33,665 bases of DNA from Comamonadaceae bacterium PBBC2 (GCA_002255935.1 NKIO01000041.1:1-33665); one strand, 5' to 3'. Shown: positions 16,701 through 24,662, counted from the stretch's first letter. The notes: a model not told the origin generated them from the sequence alone. Numbers and translations: made by a program.

Positions 16701-17118
16701 AGAGTGTTTGCCTAGCACCCCTGCAGTTGCCAGGGCCGAGCGCCACCACGACTGGGTAGCTGTTGGGCTGCAACTGGCCGTAAGCCAAGACAAAGCGGTT
16801 GGCGGTGGCCTGGGCCGCCCCAGCAGCGCACGCCGTCGTGCCTACGAGCGCCTAAAGCCGTATGCGACCGAGCAAATGAAAACCCTGTTCCGCGACGATG
16901 AACTAGAGCGCGCGTTGGACGACATGTACCAGCGCCCCTTGCTTGAAACTGCCGCCGATATGCTCAACCGCTTGATGCGCAGTGGCGTGAATGATGAAGA
17001 ACTGGCAGAAGCAGTCAAATCCCTGCGCGAAGAAGGCCGCCTCACCTATACCGAAGACGACACGGCGTTGCGCGAACCCCGCGTCGTGTGCTCCATGGGC
17101 TTGGTGCCAGAAGCGTAG
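13732..17118 (+). CDS. PLD-nuclease-like and SNF2/DEAD helicase fusion protein
   Basis: This 1128-residue protein has two parts. The N-terminal part (about 1-200) is phospholipase-D-like, with HAKLYLLFRDD (His139, Lys141) and GFVGSSNLTLSGL (Gly159-Asn162), the HxK...GSxxN signature of PLD nucleases. From about 250 a superfamily 2 helicase follows: GDVVGLGKT (279-287), DESH box (352-355), LLTATPYN, and in the second RecA domain LIFTQFADTARYLA, CTDVLSEGQNLQ and QRAGRVDRIGQ (820-830). An acidic linker lies near 600-650. Such PLD-SNF2 fusions are restriction or anti-phage components that translocate on DNA. It heads the island; the next start codon follows its stop by 5 bases. It resembles DrmD plus DrmC activities of DISARM combined, but homology to those proteins is not established here. 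Confidence 0.88.
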   Translation: MTRIFDNIDQDLLTTLRGTMQISKRADFCVGYLNLRGWQAVDDLVQPWNPAEGQVCRVLVGMQRPPYEEIRELYRQSTDGNLIDNATASRLKMQFAAHLREQITLGIPTGADEAGLRRLAKQLRAKQLVVKLFLPYPLHAKLYLLFRDDINNPITGFVGSSNLTLSGLSKQGELNVDVLDHLATQKLTKWFDARWGDRWALDVSEDLATIIETSWAREDIIPPYHIYLNIAYHLSTEARAGLSQFRLSGRFENELFEFQKSAVKIAARHLHRRGGVMIGDVVGLGKTMMATALARMFEDDMGYETLIICPKNLEPMWERYRTEYGLRGKVLPVSQVTKKLPDLKRYRLVLIDESHNLRNREGRRYKAIADYIKSCDAKVILLTATPYNKTKTDLSSQLRLFIDEKANIGIRPEHHMRKFGMSEAEFERKHQCKINSIPAIEKSEEFDDWRELIRLYMVRRTRSFIVQHYTEADENGRRYITGKDDEKRYFPVRKPKSLTFSVDETDAADRYARLYSPAVVDEINALHVPRYGLGLYVDPLAEKTATPAERKQIENLGKAGKRLMGFCRTNLFKRLESSGYSFLQSIDRHILRNRIYLYAIENGLDLPVGVLDAGLLDLERVDEDADGIEGDQEDLLDGMVEAIAEEDAIPDTLARAKAVYAQYAGQYKRRFKWIRPSLFKTKLGEDLAQDTQTLTELLNAQGVWEPTKDHKLQAFLRLVKQTHGKDKVLIFTQFADTARYLATQARAAGVTHVEVATGASMDPYALACRFSPKSNNKTVAKADEVRVLICTDVLSEGQNLQDSNVVVNFDLPWAIIRLIQRAGRVDRIGQKAEEIFCYSFLPADGVEQLIQLRSRIRQRLQENAEVVGTDEEFFEDDDASTIRNLYTEQQGVLDDADDEVDLASYAWQVWKQATQDNPDLARTIEALPPVVYSAKNFTLDSSRFPLLGVDAAKGGALVYVKSPEGNDHLAWVGPNGKTVTESQFTVLRAAECLPSTPAVARAERHHDWVAVGLQLAVSQDKAVGGGLGRPSSARRRAYERLKPYATEQMKTLFRDDELERALDDMYQRPLLETAADMLNRLMRSGVNDEELAEAVKSLREEGRLTYTEDDTALREPRVVCSMGLVPEA

Positions 17119-17123
17119 TGCCT

Positions 17124-18821
17124 ATGTTGCAGAACCCTATTCCACCCACAGAAACACTGGAAGTCGAGTTCAAAAGCGACCGCGATTGCTTGAACGACGA
17201 CGACTTGATCGAAGCGTTAATCTGCCTGGCCAACACCAACGGCGGCACCTTGTATCTGGGTGTAGAAAACGATGGCAGCGTTACTGGCTTGCACGCCACT
17301 CGACCAGCCAATATTGCAGGGCTGGCCGCGCTGATTGCCAACCGCACCGTGCCCCGTTTGCAAGTGCAGGTGCAAGAGTTGCGCTTGCCAGTCGGGAGGG
17401 TTGCGGCCATTTTGGTTCCGCAGAGTGCTGAAATCGTTGCTCGGTCCGACGGGCTGGTAAAGCGCCGCCGCATCGGTGGAAATGGGCAGCCAGAATGTGT
17501 CCCCTTCTTGCCTAGTGAATACCCCAGCCGCCGTGCGGATTTCCAGATGTTTGACATGTCCGCTGAAGTCATGGCTGATGCCACGCTGGCTGACTTCGAC
17601 ACGCTACAACGCGCACGCCTGCGCTCTGTCATTGCCAACAATCCGCGCAGCGACAAGTCACTGGTGGGCTTGACGGATGAGCAACTCGATGGTGCCCTGT
17701 CACTCACAGTTACGCGCGGTGCCATGCGATACCCCACCTTGCTGGGCTTGCTGCTGATCGGCCGCACCGACAGCCTGCGCCGCCTGGTGCCTATGCACGA
17801 AGTGCTGTTTCAAGTGCTGGATGGCACCCATGTCAAGGTGAATGAAGGCTCCCGCGCCGCCTTGATTGAAATTGTGGAGTGGCTAGACCTGCTGTCTCGC
17901 GGTGTTAACACCGAGCAGGAATTCAACGAAGGCCTGTTTCGCATCGGCATTGCCCGGGTGGAGGTAGATGCCCTGCGCGAAGCCATTAACAACGCACTGG
18001 TTCACCGCGACTACGCCCGCCGTGGCCCGGTGCGGGTGTGCTGGCAAAAAAACGATCTCATCATCAGTAACCCCGGTGGTTTTGTAGATGGCGTGAGCTT
18101 GGCCAACTTGCTTACCACCGAGCCCCGCCCGCGCAACCCTGCGCTGGCAGATGCCTTCAAGCGGCTGGGCCTGGTGGATAGAACGGGCCGCGGTGTAGAC
18201 ATGATCTACACCAGCATGCTGCGCTTTGGTCGCCCTGCGCCTGACTATTCCCAGTCCATGGCCGACTTGGTCAAACTTAGCATCAGCACTGAGCCCGCCG
18301 ACCTGGCCTTTGTGCGCATGGTGCTTCAAGAAGAGGCGCGCCAGAAAAGCACTCTGCCGGTTGAGACCTTGATGGTGCTCACCGCCTTGCGCGAGGCTCG
18401 GCGTCTGAGTGCTGCGGAACTGGCCATGCGTTTGCAGTCTGGGCCTGTGCAGGCAGCCGCAATCATTGAACCCTTGGCCGAGAGTGGCCTGATTCAAGCT
18501 TACGGAAGTGGGCGTGGTCGGCAATACACCCTAAGCCCCCAAGTCTATAAACAACTCGGACAAAGCTTGGAATATGTGCAGCAAGCCGGGTTTGATGACT
18601 TGCAACAAGTAGAGCTGATCCGAAACCTGGCTCGCCAACAAACACGCATCAAACGTGACGATGTGATGACTCTATGCCGTCTAAGCCCCAGGCAGGCAAA
18701 GCACAAGCTGGACCACATGGTGGCTACTGGCTTGTTAGTGCGGCAGGGGCTCAAGCGGGGAACCTACTACACCATCGCCCCCAACGATGCGCAGCCGGAG
18801 CCTCATAGTAATGACACCTAG
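17124..18821 (+). CDS. Schlafen AlbA-domain protein with GHKL-type ATPase region and winged helix
   Basis: The start ATG 17124 lies 5 bases past the helicase stop, giving 565 residues. The N-terminus (TETLEVEFKSDRD, LANTNGGTLYLGVENDG) is the Schlafen AlbA_2 domain, about residues 1-130, which binds nucleic acid or acts as an RNase in relatives. The middle has the ATPase-like stretch INNALVHRDY near 288-297, IISNPGGFVDGV and GLVDRTGRGVDMIY, as in the HATPase_c_4 proteins annotated as RNA-binding or transcriptional regulators. The C-terminal 150 residues look like tandem winged helices (LSAAELAMRLQSGPVQAAAI; RDDVMTLCRLSPRQAKHKL). The last codons run into a tandem TGACA array. I infer a regulator or accessory sensor of the island, possibly autoregulatory. 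Confidence 0.82.
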   Translation: MLQNPIPPTETLEVEFKSDRDCLNDDDLIEALICLANTNGGTLYLGVENDGSVTGLHATRPANIAGLAALIANRTVPRLQVQVQELRLPVGRVAAILVPQSAEIVARSDGLVKRRRIGGNGQPECVPFLPSEYPSRRADFQMFDMSAEVMADATLADFDTLQRARLRSVIANNPRSDKSLVGLTDEQLDGALSLTVTRGAMRYPTLLGLLLIGRTDSLRRLVPMHEVLFQVLDGTHVKVNEGSRAALIEIVEWLDLLSRGVNTEQEFNEGLFRIGIARVEVDALREAINNALVHRDYARRGPVRVCWQKNDLIISNPGGFVDGVSLANLLTTEPRPRNPALADAFKRLGLVDRTGRGVDMIYTSMLRFGRPAPDYSQSMADLVKLSISTEPADLAFVRMVLQEEARQKSTLPVETLMVLTALREARRLSAAELAMRLQSGPVQAAAIIEPLAESGLIQAYGSGRGRQYTLSPQVYKQLGQSLEYVQQAGFDDLQQVELIRNLARQQTRIKRDDVMTLCRLSPRQAKHKLDHMVATGLLVRQGLKRGTYYTIAPNDAQPEPHSNDT

Positions 18822-18841
18822 TGACACTTAATGACATAACT
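18812..18841 (+). promoter_or_regulatory. Three tandem 10-bp TGACA repeats upstream of the methylase
   Basis: TGACACCTAG, TGACACTTAA and TGACATAACT follow each other exactly every 10 bases, one DNA helical turn, starting in the last codons of the AlbA gene. Direct repeats in phase with the helix are typical of cooperative protein binding. They lie about 80-110 bases upstream of the methylase start. Confidence 0.5.
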
Positions 18842-18845
18842 GAAA

Positions 18846-18904
18846 TCGTTAAGTTGTTGATTTAATTGAACTTTTAAAAATTTAACGACATTTTGTTCGT
18901 TAAA
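18846..18904 (+). promoter_or_regulatory. AT-rich promoter/operator region with inverted TCGTTAAA sites
   Basis: TTTAACGA (18881-18888) and TCGTTAAA (18897-18904) form a perfect 8+8 inverted repeat with an 8-nt spacer, 15 bases before the methylase ATG. A further half-site TCGTTAA lies at 18846-18852. The block 18841-18900 has 14 G/C of 60, far below its neighbours. The repeat could be an operator overlapping the promoter, or a hairpin in the leader. I cannot place -35 and -10 boxes with confidence. Confidence 0.5.
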
Positions 18905-18919
18905 TATCAACATTAGCCT

Positions 18920-21900
18920 ATGGCCAAACTAGACTTTCCCGCCTTCGAGAAGCACCTCGCTGCGTTCGACTTTGTCCGTCTGTTCATCGACGTACTGGGC
19001 TGGAATCGAGCCAGCTCCGAGGCCGCCTGGAGCCAGGATGCAGCTGGCGAAACCATTTTTTCGCGCCGCACCGTGGCCGAGCTGGGCGGTGTGGTCGCCA
19101 TCCAGGTGGTCACCGATGCCGGCTGGCCTGATGAGCAGCAGCGCATGCGCGTATGGAAGCACATTGCCAGTAGTCATGCTGAGAATCTGCTCATCTTTAC
19201 CGATAAGCAAACCGGTGCCTCGCAAAGCCAGTGGTACTGGGTAAAGCGTGACAAGAATCCCGAGACCGGCAAACCCCGCCTGACATCGCGCCGCCACGAA
19301 TACTTCAAAGGCCAGCCGGTAGACCTGTTTGCCAGCAAGCTGCAAGCCATGGTGGTGGAGCTGTCCGAGCTGGATGCATCCGGCCGCCTGCCCGTGCTGG
19401 AGGCTGCCCGCCGCATTGCCGCTGCGTTAGACGTAGAAAAAACTACCAAAAAGTTCTTCAAGGCCTACCAAGACCAGCATCTAGCACTGTTGGAGCATAT
19501 CCAAGGCATAGACAACGAGCGCGACAAACGCTGGTATGCCAGCGTGCTACTTAATCGCCTCATGTTTGTGTGGTTCCTGCAGAAGAAGGGCTTTTTGCAT
19601 GATCAAAAAGGCAAGCAGGCCTTTGATTACTTGCGGGAGCAGCTACAACAAAGTGAGCAACGTGGCGCCAACTGCTTCTATCGCGAGTTTCTGGCCGCGC
19701 TGTTTTTTGAAGCCTTTGCCAAGCCCGAAGCCGACCGTAGCAAAGAAGCCATTGCTCTTACCGGGCGCATACCCTACCTCAACGGCGGCCTGTTCTTGCC
19801 CCACAAGCTAGAACTTGACGCTGACCATGCCCTGCGTCTGGGCAAAACCCTGCATGTGGCGGACGAGGCTTTCAAAGGCATCTTCGATCTGTTTGCCAGC
19901 TTCACCTGGCACCTGGACGACACGCCTGGTGGCGATGCGGACGAAATCAACCCCGACGTGCTGGGCTACATCTTCGAGAAATACATCAACCAAAAAGCCT
20001 TTGGTGCCTACTACACCCGGCCAGAGATCACCAGCTACCTGGCCGACCGCAGCATCCACAAACTGATACTAGAGCGGGTGTACGAGCCCGCCATTCCCGA
20101 ACTGCACATCAAGGAAGTCAAGTTCGACACCGTGCCCGACCTGCTGGCCGGTATGGACGCGCGCACCGCACTCAAACTGGTCAACGATGTGTTGCCCAGC
20201 ATCACCATCCTGGACCCGGCGGTGGGCTCGGGCGCATTCTTGGTGGCGGCCCTCAAAAGCCTTATCAACGTGTACTACGCCGTGGTGGGCCGAGCCGAGC
20301 TGGGCGCCAGCAAAGAGCTGGAGAAATGGCTCAAAGCCATTCAAAAAGACCACCCAAGCGTGGGCTACTACATCAAGCGCCGCATCGTTACCGACAACCT
20401 GCACGGCGTGGACATCATGGAAGAGGCCTGCGAGATTGCCAAGCTGCGCTTGTTTTTGGCCATGGTGGCAAGCGTGCGCCAGGTGGAAGACCTGGAGCCC
20501 CTGCCCAATATCGACTTCAACATCCTGCCAGGCAATTCGTTGGTGGGGTTGATGCGGGTGGATGAGGTGGAGTTCAACCACAAAGAAGACGATCTGTTCA
20601 AGCCGCCATATCGAAAGCTGGTGGAAGAAAAAAATCGTCTGCTCAAGCTCTACCGAGACACGGCGATGGATATTGGTCCTGACTTCAATTTGCGCGAAGT
20701 TCGCGACAAAATTGATACAGAAATGCAGTACGCCAATGGCGTGATGAACGAGCTACTACGCGACCAGTTTGAGGCCCTCGGGGTCAAGTTTGAAGAAGCC
20801 CAGTGGGACGCCAAGAAGAAAGACCTGGGCAAACCCAAAAAGCGCCAAGTGACGGTGGCCGACATTGCCGCCCAAATCCCTTTCCACTGGGGCTATGTGT
20901 TTGACGACATCGTGCAAAAGCGCGGCGGATTTGACATCATCCTGGCCAACCCACCGTGGGAGGTATTCAAGCCCCAGGCCAAAGAGTTTTTTGCCGAGTA
21001 TTCCGGCGTGGTCACCAAGAACAAAATGACCATCAAGGAGTTTGAGAAAGAGCAAAGCAAGCTTCTGCAAAACGCCGAGGTGCGCGCAGCTTGGTTGGCT
21101 TATGAAAATCGGTTTCCGCACATGAGTTCTTGGTTTCGCACTGCGCCAGAATTCAAACATCAAATTGCGATTGTTGGCGGCAAGAAAACCGGTAGCGATT
21201 CAAATTTGTACAAGCTGTTTGTTGAGCGCAGTTTTCACCTACTAAGGCCTGGCGGGCATTGCGGCATTGTCATCCCAAGCGGCATTTATACCGACTTGGG
21301 TGCCAAGGGTTTGCGCGACTTACTTTTTGAGCAAACCCAGATCGAAGGACTGTTCTGTTTTGAAAATCGCAAGACCATTTTTGAGGGCGTCGATAGCCGG
21401 TTTAAGTTTGTCGTGCTGACATATGAGAAGGCTGCTGCTGTCCGACTGCAAGCAGCAGGCGAGCGCAATGCCAGTGCGCCGCCAGACGACTTGCTGGCCG
21501 AGCAGGCGGTAGAGGCACAAGGCGGCACCACCGGCACCACGCGCTTTCCGGCGGCGTTTATGCGGCACGACGTAGAAGAGCTGACGCGCTTTCCCGATGA
21601 GGGCGCGCTGTGGTTGGAGGTTGAATTCATCAAACGCCTATCACCTGACAGCCATTCGGTGATGGAGTTCAAGAGTGCATTGGATGTGCAGATTGCAAAT
21701 AGGTGCTCAGCCTTTCCGTTCTTGTGCGGTGACTTACGAGGATGGAATCTTGGAGTCTATGGGGAAGAGCTTCATATGAACAGAGGCGCATCGTACTTCG
21801 TTGGAACTGACAACGGGTTTTCTTTATACGAAGGAGGAATGATTGGGCACTTCGATGCGGGCTTTGCAAAACCGCGATTCTGGGTCAATGAAGGCGCGCT

Positions 21901-22561
21901 TCGTGCGGACTTTCTTGAGAAGCGAAGGAAGCGAATCGAAGGACTTGTCGAAACTCCTGGCGACTTGAGAAATGACTATGAGGAGTACCGCATTGGTATC
22001 AGAAAGATCGCTCGCAACACGGATACAAGAACACTAATTTCTACCATCATTCCTAAGAATTCAATTTGCGGGAACTCTCTCGCGGTAAGTTTCCCCTTCT
22101 TGCACAACAAAAAGCGATATTCCGAGTTGGCAATCTCGCATCAAGGCCTATGTGTGCTTGTAGCAATGCTCAATAGTTTTGTTGTTGATTGGTTGCTGCG
22201 TGGGACGATGACTAGCAATCTAAATACGTTCTATTTGTTTCAATTGCCAGTAGCTAAGCCTGACTTAACAAAGGTTGGGACTAAAGCACTATCCCATCGT
22301 GCCGCGCGCTTGATCTGTACCACCCCCGAATTCGACGACCTCGCCAAGTCCGTGGGTCTCAAAGGCCATCAAGACGGGGCCACCGATCCCACCGAACGCG
22401 CCAAACTGCGCGCCGAGCTTGACGGTTTGGTGGCTCACATCTACGGACTGAGCGAAGAAGAGTTCACGCACATACTGGGTACCTTTCCGCTGGTGGCCGA
22501 TGCAGTGAAGGTGGACGCACACAACGCCTACCGCCGTGTAGCAAAGGGCTTGGTCGAATAG
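18920..22561 (+). CDS. Eco57I-type adenine-specific DNA methyltransferase, large
   Basis: The 1213-residue product has the Eco57I-type N6-adenine methylase core: SAM-binding motif I ILDPAVGSGAFLVAALK near residue 431 and catalytic motif IV NPPW at 677-680, with HGVDIMEEACEIAKLRLFL between them and GIVIPSGIYTDLG after. The first 330 residues (FPAFEKHLAAFDFVRLFIDVLGWNRA onward) are an all-new domain usual in these large COG1002 proteins, possibly an endonuclease-like or scaffold part; I see no clear PD-(D/E)XK motif. The stretch from about 915 to 1115 is probably the target-recognition domain and is visibly richer in A/T. The gene has its own AT-rich upstream region and is followed 27 bases later by the ATPase gene. 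Role: modification, perhaps also target selection, of a restriction-like system. Confidence 0.88.
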   Translation: MAKLDFPAFEKHLAAFDFVRLFIDVLGWNRASSEAAWSQDAAGETIFSRRTVAELGGVVAIQVVTDAGWPDEQQRMRVWKHIASSHAENLLIFTDKQTGASQSQWYWVKRDKNPETGKPRLTSRRHEYFKGQPVDLFASKLQAMVVELSELDASGRLPVLEAARRIAAALDVEKTTKKFFKAYQDQHLALLEHIQGIDNERDKRWYASVLLNRLMFVWFLQKKGFLHDQKGKQAFDYLREQLQQSEQRGANCFYREFLAALFFEAFAKPEADRSKEAIALTGRIPYLNGGLFLPHKLELDADHALRLGKTLHVADEAFKGIFDLFASFTWHLDDTPGGDADEINPDVLGYIFEKYINQKAFGAYYTRPEITSYLADRSIHKLILERVYEPAIPELHIKEVKFDTVPDLLAGMDARTALKLVNDVLPSITILDPAVGSGAFLVAALKSLINVYYAVVGRAELGASKELEKWLKAIQKDHPSVGYYIKRRIVTDNLHGVDIMEEACEIAKLRLFLAMVASVRQVEDLEPLPNIDFNILPGNSLVGLMRVDEVEFNHKEDDLFKPPYRKLVEEKNRLLKLYRDTAMDIGPDFNLREVRDKIDTEMQYANGVMNELLRDQFEALGVKFEEAQWDAKKKDLGKPKKRQVTVADIAAQIPFHWGYVFDDIVQKRGGFDIILANPPWEVFKPQAKEFFAEYSGVVTKNKMTIKEFEKEQSKLLQNAEVRAAWLAYENRFPHMSSWFRTAPEFKHQIAIVGGKKTGSDSNLYKLFVERSFHLLRPGGHCGIVIPSGIYTDLGAKGLRDLLFEQTQIEGLFCFENRKTIFEGVDSRFKFVVLTYEKAAAVRLQAAGERNASAPPDDLLAEQAVEAQGGTTGTTRFPAAFMRHDVEELTRFPDEGALWLEVEFIKRLSPDSHSVMEFKSALDVQIANRCSAFPFLCGDLRGWNLGVYGEELHMNRGASYFVGTDNGFSLYEGGMIGHFDAGFAKPRFWVNEGALRADFLEKRRKRIEGLVETPGDLRNDYEEYRIGIRKIARNTDTRTLISTIIPKNSICGNSLAVSFPFLHNKKRYSELAISHQGLCVLVAMLNSFVVDWLLRGTMTSNLNTFYLFQLPVAKPDLTKVGTKALSHRAARLICTTPEFDDLAKSVGLKGHQDGATDPTERAKLRAELDGLVAHIYGLSEEEFTHILGTFPLVADAVKVDAHNAYRRVAKGLVE

Positions 22562-22588
22562 GCTCGAACCTACTGGAGCGAACACACT

Positions 22589-23845
22589 ATGCAAATCAAA
22601 TCCATCGCGGTTGAAAACTTCAAAGCGCTACGTGCATCGGGCACCGTCAAGCTCAAACCCTTGAGCGTGATCATTGGGAATAACGGTAGCGGCAAGTCGA
22701 GCTTGCTGGAAGCCGCCGAAACCTACATACGTATTCTCACTGAGGGCGTGGATGGCGCCATGAAGCATTGGCAGGGGTTTGAGCATATTTGGCACAAGTC
22801 AGCACAAACAGGCAAAGCAAGTAATGTTGGCCTGGCCAAACAACCCAATCCGATGAGGCTGGCTTTGAACCTTCAGCTTGGTAAAGCCAAAGCCAAGGTT
22901 TCCGTGGCCGTGAATACGGCAGATAACGGCAACTTCCTTTACATACAGCAGGAGATGGGGCAGGTGGGCACCACCCGCTTCGAACGCAGTACGGTAGGGC
23001 GCAATGCCAATCAAAGCTTGGGTATTGTGAATTCCATCGATTTGCAAGCGAGCATGGAGGCTGCACTCAAGAGCGTGGGCAATGTCAATAGCCTACTGCC
23101 CTTTCTAGGGGCGTTTGACAATGTGACTCGCAGTTTGCGTAGTTCTTTGTTCTTGCGGCTCAATCCGGACTCGATTGGGCAGCTTCAATCGGTTAGTCGT
23201 AGCGGGCAGCGCGTCCAGTTAGCAAGTGACGGCTCCAACGTAGCCGAATACCTGATCGACCTGCGCGAGCGCTCTCCGTCTGCCTTCGAGCAAATCACAA
23301 GCGCGCTGCGCTATGTGCTGCCTTATGCCAGCGATGTGGAGCCCAAGGTGTTGGACGCAGGCATCATCCGCCGCAGTTATGTGCAGTTGCTGGAGAGCAA
23401 GTACGAGATTCCAGGATGGTTGATGTCGTCTGGTTCGCTGCGTGTGCTGCCTCTCATTGCCACGCTGTTGGACCCTGACCCGCCACCGGTGGTTTTCATT
23501 GAAGAGGTAGAAAACGGATTAGACCCACGTACCGTGGGTTTGGTGGTGGACTTGATGCGCGCAGCCGCCAAGAGTGGCCGCTCGCAAATCATTACCACCA
23601 CGCACTCGCCTTACTTGCTAGACATGCTGGATTTGGACGACGTGCTGTTGTGCGAGCGTGGCGCCAAAGGGCCGGAGTTCTCCTGGCCGGGAAGCCGTGC
23701 AGAAATGCAGGCATGGCGACAAAACTTCATGCCAGGGCGGCTCTACACCATGAGCGCATTGCAACGTGATCACTCTCCGGCTGTGGACGCGACTGCACCG
23801 ATAGACGGTGAGGCGCCTGATGGCGGTTGGGGGGATGAACAATGA
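22589..23845 (+). CDS. AAA/ABC-type ATPase (SMC/OLD-like, AAA_21)
   Basis: This 418-residue ATPase starts IKSIAVENFKALRASGTVKL, the classic start of SMC/RecF/OLD-like ATPases, with Walker A GNNGSGKSS at residues 30-38. A signature-like SSGSLRVLPLIA lies near 274-285, Walker B VVFIEEVENGLDP at 301-313 and the switch ITTTHSPYLLDML near 335-347. There is no C-terminal TOPRIM domain, unlike single-chain OLD nucleases; instead a separate small gene overlaps its stop codon (ATGA at 23842). The RBS is GGAG about 11 bases upstream of the start. Proteins of this type power several defence systems such as PARIS and Gabija-like pairs. I infer that it works with the following gene. Confidence 0.85.
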   Translation: MQIKSIAVENFKALRASGTVKLKPLSVIIGNNGSGKSSLLEAAETYIRILTEGVDGAMKHWQGFEHIWHKSAQTGKASNVGLAKQPNPMRLALNLQLGKAKAKVSVAVNTADNGNFLYIQQEMGQVGTTRFERSTVGRNANQSLGIVNSIDLQASMEAALKSVGNVNSLLPFLGAFDNVTRSLRSSLFLRLNPDSIGQLQSVSRSGQRVQLASDGSNVAEYLIDLRERSPSAFEQITSALRYVLPYASDVEPKVLDAGIIRRSYVQLLESKYEIPGWLMSSGSLRVLPLIATLLDPDPPPVVFIEEVENGLDPRTVGLVVDLMRAAAKSGRSQIITTTHSPYLLDMLDLDDVLLCERGAKGPEFSWPGSRAEMQAWRQNFMPGRLYTMSALQRDHSPAVDATAPIDGEAPDGGWGDEQ

Positions 23846-24462
23846 GGGTCGGCATTGTTTGCGAGGGACGTTTGGCAGGCGAAGACTCGCAGGTGTTCGA
23901 GCACTTTGCGCAGCGCATCGTGCCAGGTGCCTCAATCAAAACTTTTCCACAAGGCACAAAGCCTGAACTGTTTGCCAATGCGGGCGATATGGCCAAGACC
24001 TTGTTTGCAACTGGCTACGACAAGGTAATCGTTATTTGGGATATCCAGCCCCGCTGGGGGAAACCTGATGGCGAAGTACAAGACCGGCAGGACTTGCAGC
24101 CCTCGTTGGTCACCGCTGGAGTGGAAGCGCACCCTTGTCTATATCTCATAGCCATTCACAAGGAGCTGGAGGCTTGGCTGCTGGCCGATGGATCGGCGCT
24201 TTCTGCTGTGTTTTCTCGTCCAGCGCATCCGGTAACCATCAAGGACAACAAGAACGCCGAGACTGAGGCCAACCCAAAGAAGAAACTTGAAAAGCTCTTT
24301 GATACTTACAACATCCCATTTGGCCCACAGCCCGCACAAGGTAGCTATCAGCCCAAGCTGGCCGCAGTGCGCATTGCAGAGAAGGTGCCAGCCAACTTTG
24401 GCCAGCTAGGCAAGCTAAAGTCTTTTCGGCAGTTTGGCAGGTCTTTGACTGCGGCTTGCTAG
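23842..24462 (+). CDS. DUF4276/TOPRIM-like protein coupled to the ATPase
   Basis: The 206-residue product begins MRVGIVCEGRLAGEDSQVFEH; Glu8 in VCEG matches the catalytic glutamate region of TOPRIM-like folds. A second acidic motif, VIVIWDIQ with Asp67, and IHKELEAWLLAD (Glu108, Glu110, Asp116) agree with the DUF4276 pattern, in which an acidic-aromatic LEAWLLAD-like block is conserved. The second Asp of the usual TOPRIM DxD is not present (DIQ). Start ATG overlaps the ATPase stop as ATGA, so the two are made together. In OLD-like two-gene modules such a partner is the nuclease or effector. That role is inference; catalytic competence with the altered DxD is open. Confidence 0.75.
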   Translation: MRVGIVCEGRLAGEDSQVFEHFAQRIVPGASIKTFPQGTKPELFANAGDMAKTLFATGYDKVIVIWDIQPRWGKPDGEVQDRQDLQPSLVTAGVEAHPCLYLIAIHKELEAWLLADGSALSAVFSRPAHPVTIKDNKNAETEANPKKKLEKLFDTYNIPFGPQPAQGSYQPKLAAVRIAEKVPANFGQLGKLKSFRQFGRSLTAAC

Positions 24463-24662
24463 CTAGAAAAGTAGCATATGCCACCGGCTGTTTCATTATC
24501 TTCAGCACAGGACAATGAAATCCTTAAACACAAAAACTTGTTTATTAACAATAACTTACGTGAGCGGCCATTATCTTTTGCTGGATAAACAGCCAGTTTT
24601 GACGCTACAACACCCAGAGCAAAACTCTCCCCGGAATTGCGCATCTGAACACATCTTTATAT
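24463..24662. other. AT-rich region after the defence island with long inverted arms
   Basis: No gene is visible. G/C is 24 of 60 (24481-24540) and 21 of 60 (24541-24600). GGCTGTTT at 24486-24493 is complementary to AAACAGCC at 24587-24594; with gaps the pairing extends to ATC and CAGCA. Inside lies a smaller hairpin TAAACA/TGTTTA (24525-24544). It may be a terminator region, a structured RNA or a remnant of mobile DNA. Confidence 0.4.

Noticed and set aside
13732..24462. Complete DISARM or BREX system
   Set aside because: No drmA, drmB, pglZ, brxC or brxL type proteins are present among the five genes; only the helicase and methylase types are shared.
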